From assembly GCF_000430705.1 (NCBI RefSeq), contig NZ_AUMN01000012.1:1-64000 (forward strand): DNA of 64,000 nt, given 5' to 3'. The notes under the pieces were generated by a model. That model saw only the letters and a list, made by a program, of their open reading frames with translations, was not told where the DNA came from and searched no databases. The position numbers were made by a program, and so were the translations under genes. Below, piece by piece: positions 62,101 to 64,000 of the stretch; the stretch's first letter is position 1; each line of letters starts with the position of its first letter. This DNA is from Arthrobacter castelli DSM 16402. Lineage in GTDB: Bacteria > Actinomycetota > Actinomycetes > Actinomycetales > Micrococcaceae.

Positions 62101-64000
62101 ATGACTGCCGGAAGGACACCTGTCACTGCCGATACGGCTTCGTTTACTTTCTACGACATCGAGTCGCTGTCCAACGTTTTCAGCCTTGTGGCCTATACAC
62201 CGCGGCCCGCAAGTCACCCCGATCTGCTCGAAGTATTCTTCCTCGTCGACGACGAGCAGCTTTGCGCGAGCTTCGACCACGATGCGCTCACGGCGGCGAT
62301 CACCGATGGCAACCCCGGCCTGCCGGCGGTGCATGTCACAGCACACGATCTGCGCACCGTCGAGGGCAATCTGGCCCTGGCGCAGCTGATGGGTCTTTGT
62401 GACGCCGACCAGGTGTGCAACACCGGTCAAAAATCTTCCTACCCGCTCGATCTGCGCCCTGTCTGCGACACCGACAATGATTACAACCCGATGCACCACC
62501 CTTATCTGGCCGGGTACAACTCGCTGAACTACGACACCACGATGCTGGCGCTGTATCTGTCCGAGGTGTTCTCGGACGTGGCCGACCATAGGCAGAATCT
62601 GGACAACGCCCGGGTGCAGGAAGAATATGCCCGCACTCCCGAAGACCAGGCCCACACCCAGGCGCTGGTCAAAGATGTCCTCAACCGCAAACCAGTGTTC
62701 AAGCCGGTCTCGGCAGCGACACTGCGCGGTTACAACGACCAGCTGTTCAGCTCCGAGCACATCGACTACATGCCCGGCTACAACCAGTGGGACTCGCAAG
62801 CGGCCAGGATCCGCCGTGCGATGCTTCATTCGGGCCGGCATCTCGATATCGCCCGGCTCAACGAGCTGCAGCACAAGGTCGCGCTCAAGCGCCTGCTGGG
62901 CATGCTGGGCCGGCAGATCAAAGAATCCGACAAGCTCGGCCACGGCTCAGTGGTCACCACCACCGGCGAGCTCTATGAACTGCTGGCCTACAACGTCTCG
63001 GACTGCCTGGGCCTGGCCCAGCTGTTTGAACATCCGGTCTATTCGTCGGCCTTCGACCTGAAAGCCGGTCTGCTTCAGCAGTATGCGGAGACGGTGTACA
63101 CCAAGTCCGGCACTGTGCGCATGGACCGGTTGACCATCGATGCCTCGTCGGCGAAGTTCGTGGGCCGCATTCTCGCCCCGTACACACCCCTGAACGACAT
63201 TGAAACCGTCTCGTTCGACTACCCGGCCAAAGAAGTGGCCGACGAACGCGGTATCGCCCAGGTCAATGTCCTCGACGAATGCGTCCACTTCTTCGACACG
63301 CAGGTCGCCCCCGACCGGGCGACCAACACGGAACAAGCAGCCGCCTGGGCGCAGTTCATGGACGTGGTGACGTACTATCGCCGGATCGAAGGTGAAAATT
63401 TCAACGATTCCGACCAATACAACAAGCGTTTCAAGCGGTCGGCCGCCTCGCTCAAAGAGATCGCCAAGACGCCGAACAACATACCGTACTTCCGCCCCGA
63501 CGGCACGGCCTCGTCATGCTTCGCGACCTTCTCCACCGGCGGGATTCACGGTGCCGAGGCCGATAAGAACGCCTTCACCCGTGACCGCATCGCCCACGTG
63601 CAGGCCGACACCATGCTGCACCGGGCCAAAACCCTGATCCCGGAGGCGGTGGAGTTCGTCGCCGAGGCCAAGCGCCAGCATGCACAGCTGTCACTGCCCG
63701 ACGGCTCATACGTCGACAAGCGCGATGTGCTGCTGGGCTCGGATCCGGCGAAAGTCAAATACCGCAAGCCGAAGAAAGGTGACCCGGCCCAGACCGACCA
63801 ACTCGCCCGCGCACAACAGCAGGTCCCCGATCCGGCCGATCTGCTGGCCACCCAGCGTCCGGAAGCCGCGGCGCTGCATGTGTCCATGTCCGACGGCAGC
63901 GTTCTTCACGGCAAGACTGTGCTGGCCACGACATCGGCGGCCGCCGCGACCTACCGCGACGAACCCGCCAAAAAGGCTCCGAGCCTGTTCACCGCCAAGG
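62101..64000 (+). CDS. B-family-type DNA polymerase, N-terminal part (cut by window end)
   Basis: ATG at 62101 opens a frame that is uninterrupted to the window end (633 codons). Exonuclease motifs are visible: ExoI FTFYDIESL (Asp19, Glu21), ExoII GYNSLNYDTTML (Asn140, Asp145) and ExoIII YNVSDCLGL (Tyr297, Asp301). FSTGGIHGAEAD follows near residue 478. The polymerase palm motifs lie mostly outside. AAAAGGGATC precedes the start. Assignment to family B is by the exonuclease layout; the polymerase activity itself is inferred. Confidence 0.7.
   Translation, partial: MTAGRTPVTADTASFTFYDIESLSNVFSLVAYTPRPASHPDLLEVFFLVDDEQLCASFDHDALTAAITDGNPGLPAVHVTAHDLRTVEGNLALAQLMGLCDADQVCNTGQKSSYPLDLRPVCDTDNDYNPMHHPYLAGYNSLNYDTTMLALYLSEVFSDVADHRQNLDNARVQEEYARTPEDQAHTQALVKDVLNRKPVFKPVSAATLRGYNDQLFSSEHIDYMPGYNQWDSQAARIRRAMLHSGRHLDIARLNELQHKVALKRLLGMLGRQIKESDKLGHGSVVTTTGELYELLAYNVSDCLGLAQLFEHPVYSSAFDLKAGLLQQYAETVYTKSGTVRMDRLTIDASSAKFVGRILAPYTPLNDIETVSFDYPAKEVADERGIAQVNVLDECVHFFDTQVAPDRATNTEQAAAWAQFMDVVTYYRRIEGENFNDSDQYNKRFKRSAASLKEIAKTPNNIPYFRPDGTASSCFATFSTGGIHGAEADKNAFTRDRIAHVQADTMLHRAKTLIPEAVEFVAEAKRQHAQLSLPDGSYVDKRDVLLGSDPAKVKYRKPKKGDPAQTDQLARAQQQVPDPADLLATQRPEAAALHVSMSDGSVLHGKTVLATTSAAAATYRDEPAKKAPSLFTAK

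Noticed and set aside
61351-62943. 530-codon minus frame opposite the DinD-like and polymerase genes
   Set aside because: Antisense shadow; the plus-strand frames carry clear conserved motifs over the same bases.

Overview
The window is high-GC actinobacterial DNA, best read as part of a large mosaic plasmid (or phage-plasmid) of a Micrococcales-type host. Evidence: Lsr2, ISL3/IS5-type transposases, HutC/ROK/Lrp regulators and GTGA/ATGA-coupled genes. The genus is inferred only weakly (something like Brevibacterium or Arthrobacter). No rRNA, tRNA, CRISPR array, relaxase or type IV secretion gene was seen.

Three backbone blocks alternate with three catabolic cargo blocks. Cargo 1 (about 1-18306): IS fragments, an NhaC antiporter with a Cys/Met-type PLP enzyme, a ROK repressor divergent from a sugar ABC operon with a cytoplasmic sulfatase and a GH38 alpha-mannosidase, then a ManNAc-type set (nanE, BadF-type kinase, frameshifted esterase, MFS porter) facing a HutC-type regulator. 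Cargo 2 (28121-37449): acetone-carboxylase-like acxABC with an SDR and an Lrp regulator, divergent from a tiny membrane protein, an NCS1 permease and a second SDR. Cargo 3 (47869-55822): amino-acid ABC transporter, octopine-dehydrogenase-family enzyme, DadA-like oxidase and GntR, then Lrp facing alanine dehydrogenase. Together this could break opines down to amino acid plus keto acid, with Ald handling alanine.

Backbone A (18394-27963): a ribbon-helix-helix (RHH) protein with a coiled-coil partner, lipoproteins, an exported nuclease, SSB, a Fic protein without its catalytic His, an RSH-type HD hydrolase and many small unknowns. Backbone B (38691-47512): a ParM-like actin with an RHH partner, a 2.1 kb repeat-rich non-coding zone, a SLOG/DUF2493 protein, Lsr2, a RecJ-like DHH protein and a CPBP protease. 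Backbone C (56403-64000): iteron-like repeats upstream of an SF3/D5 primase-helicase, a DinD-like protein sharing the helicase's C-terminal domain, and the start of a B-family DNA polymerase. The replicon therefore carries much of its own replication machinery.

The most novel signal is a recurrent leader element in blocks A and C: a covarying stem-loop, exactly 12 purine-rich bases, then GAAAGA (four exact copies, two variants). Each copy lies upstream of a plasmid gene.
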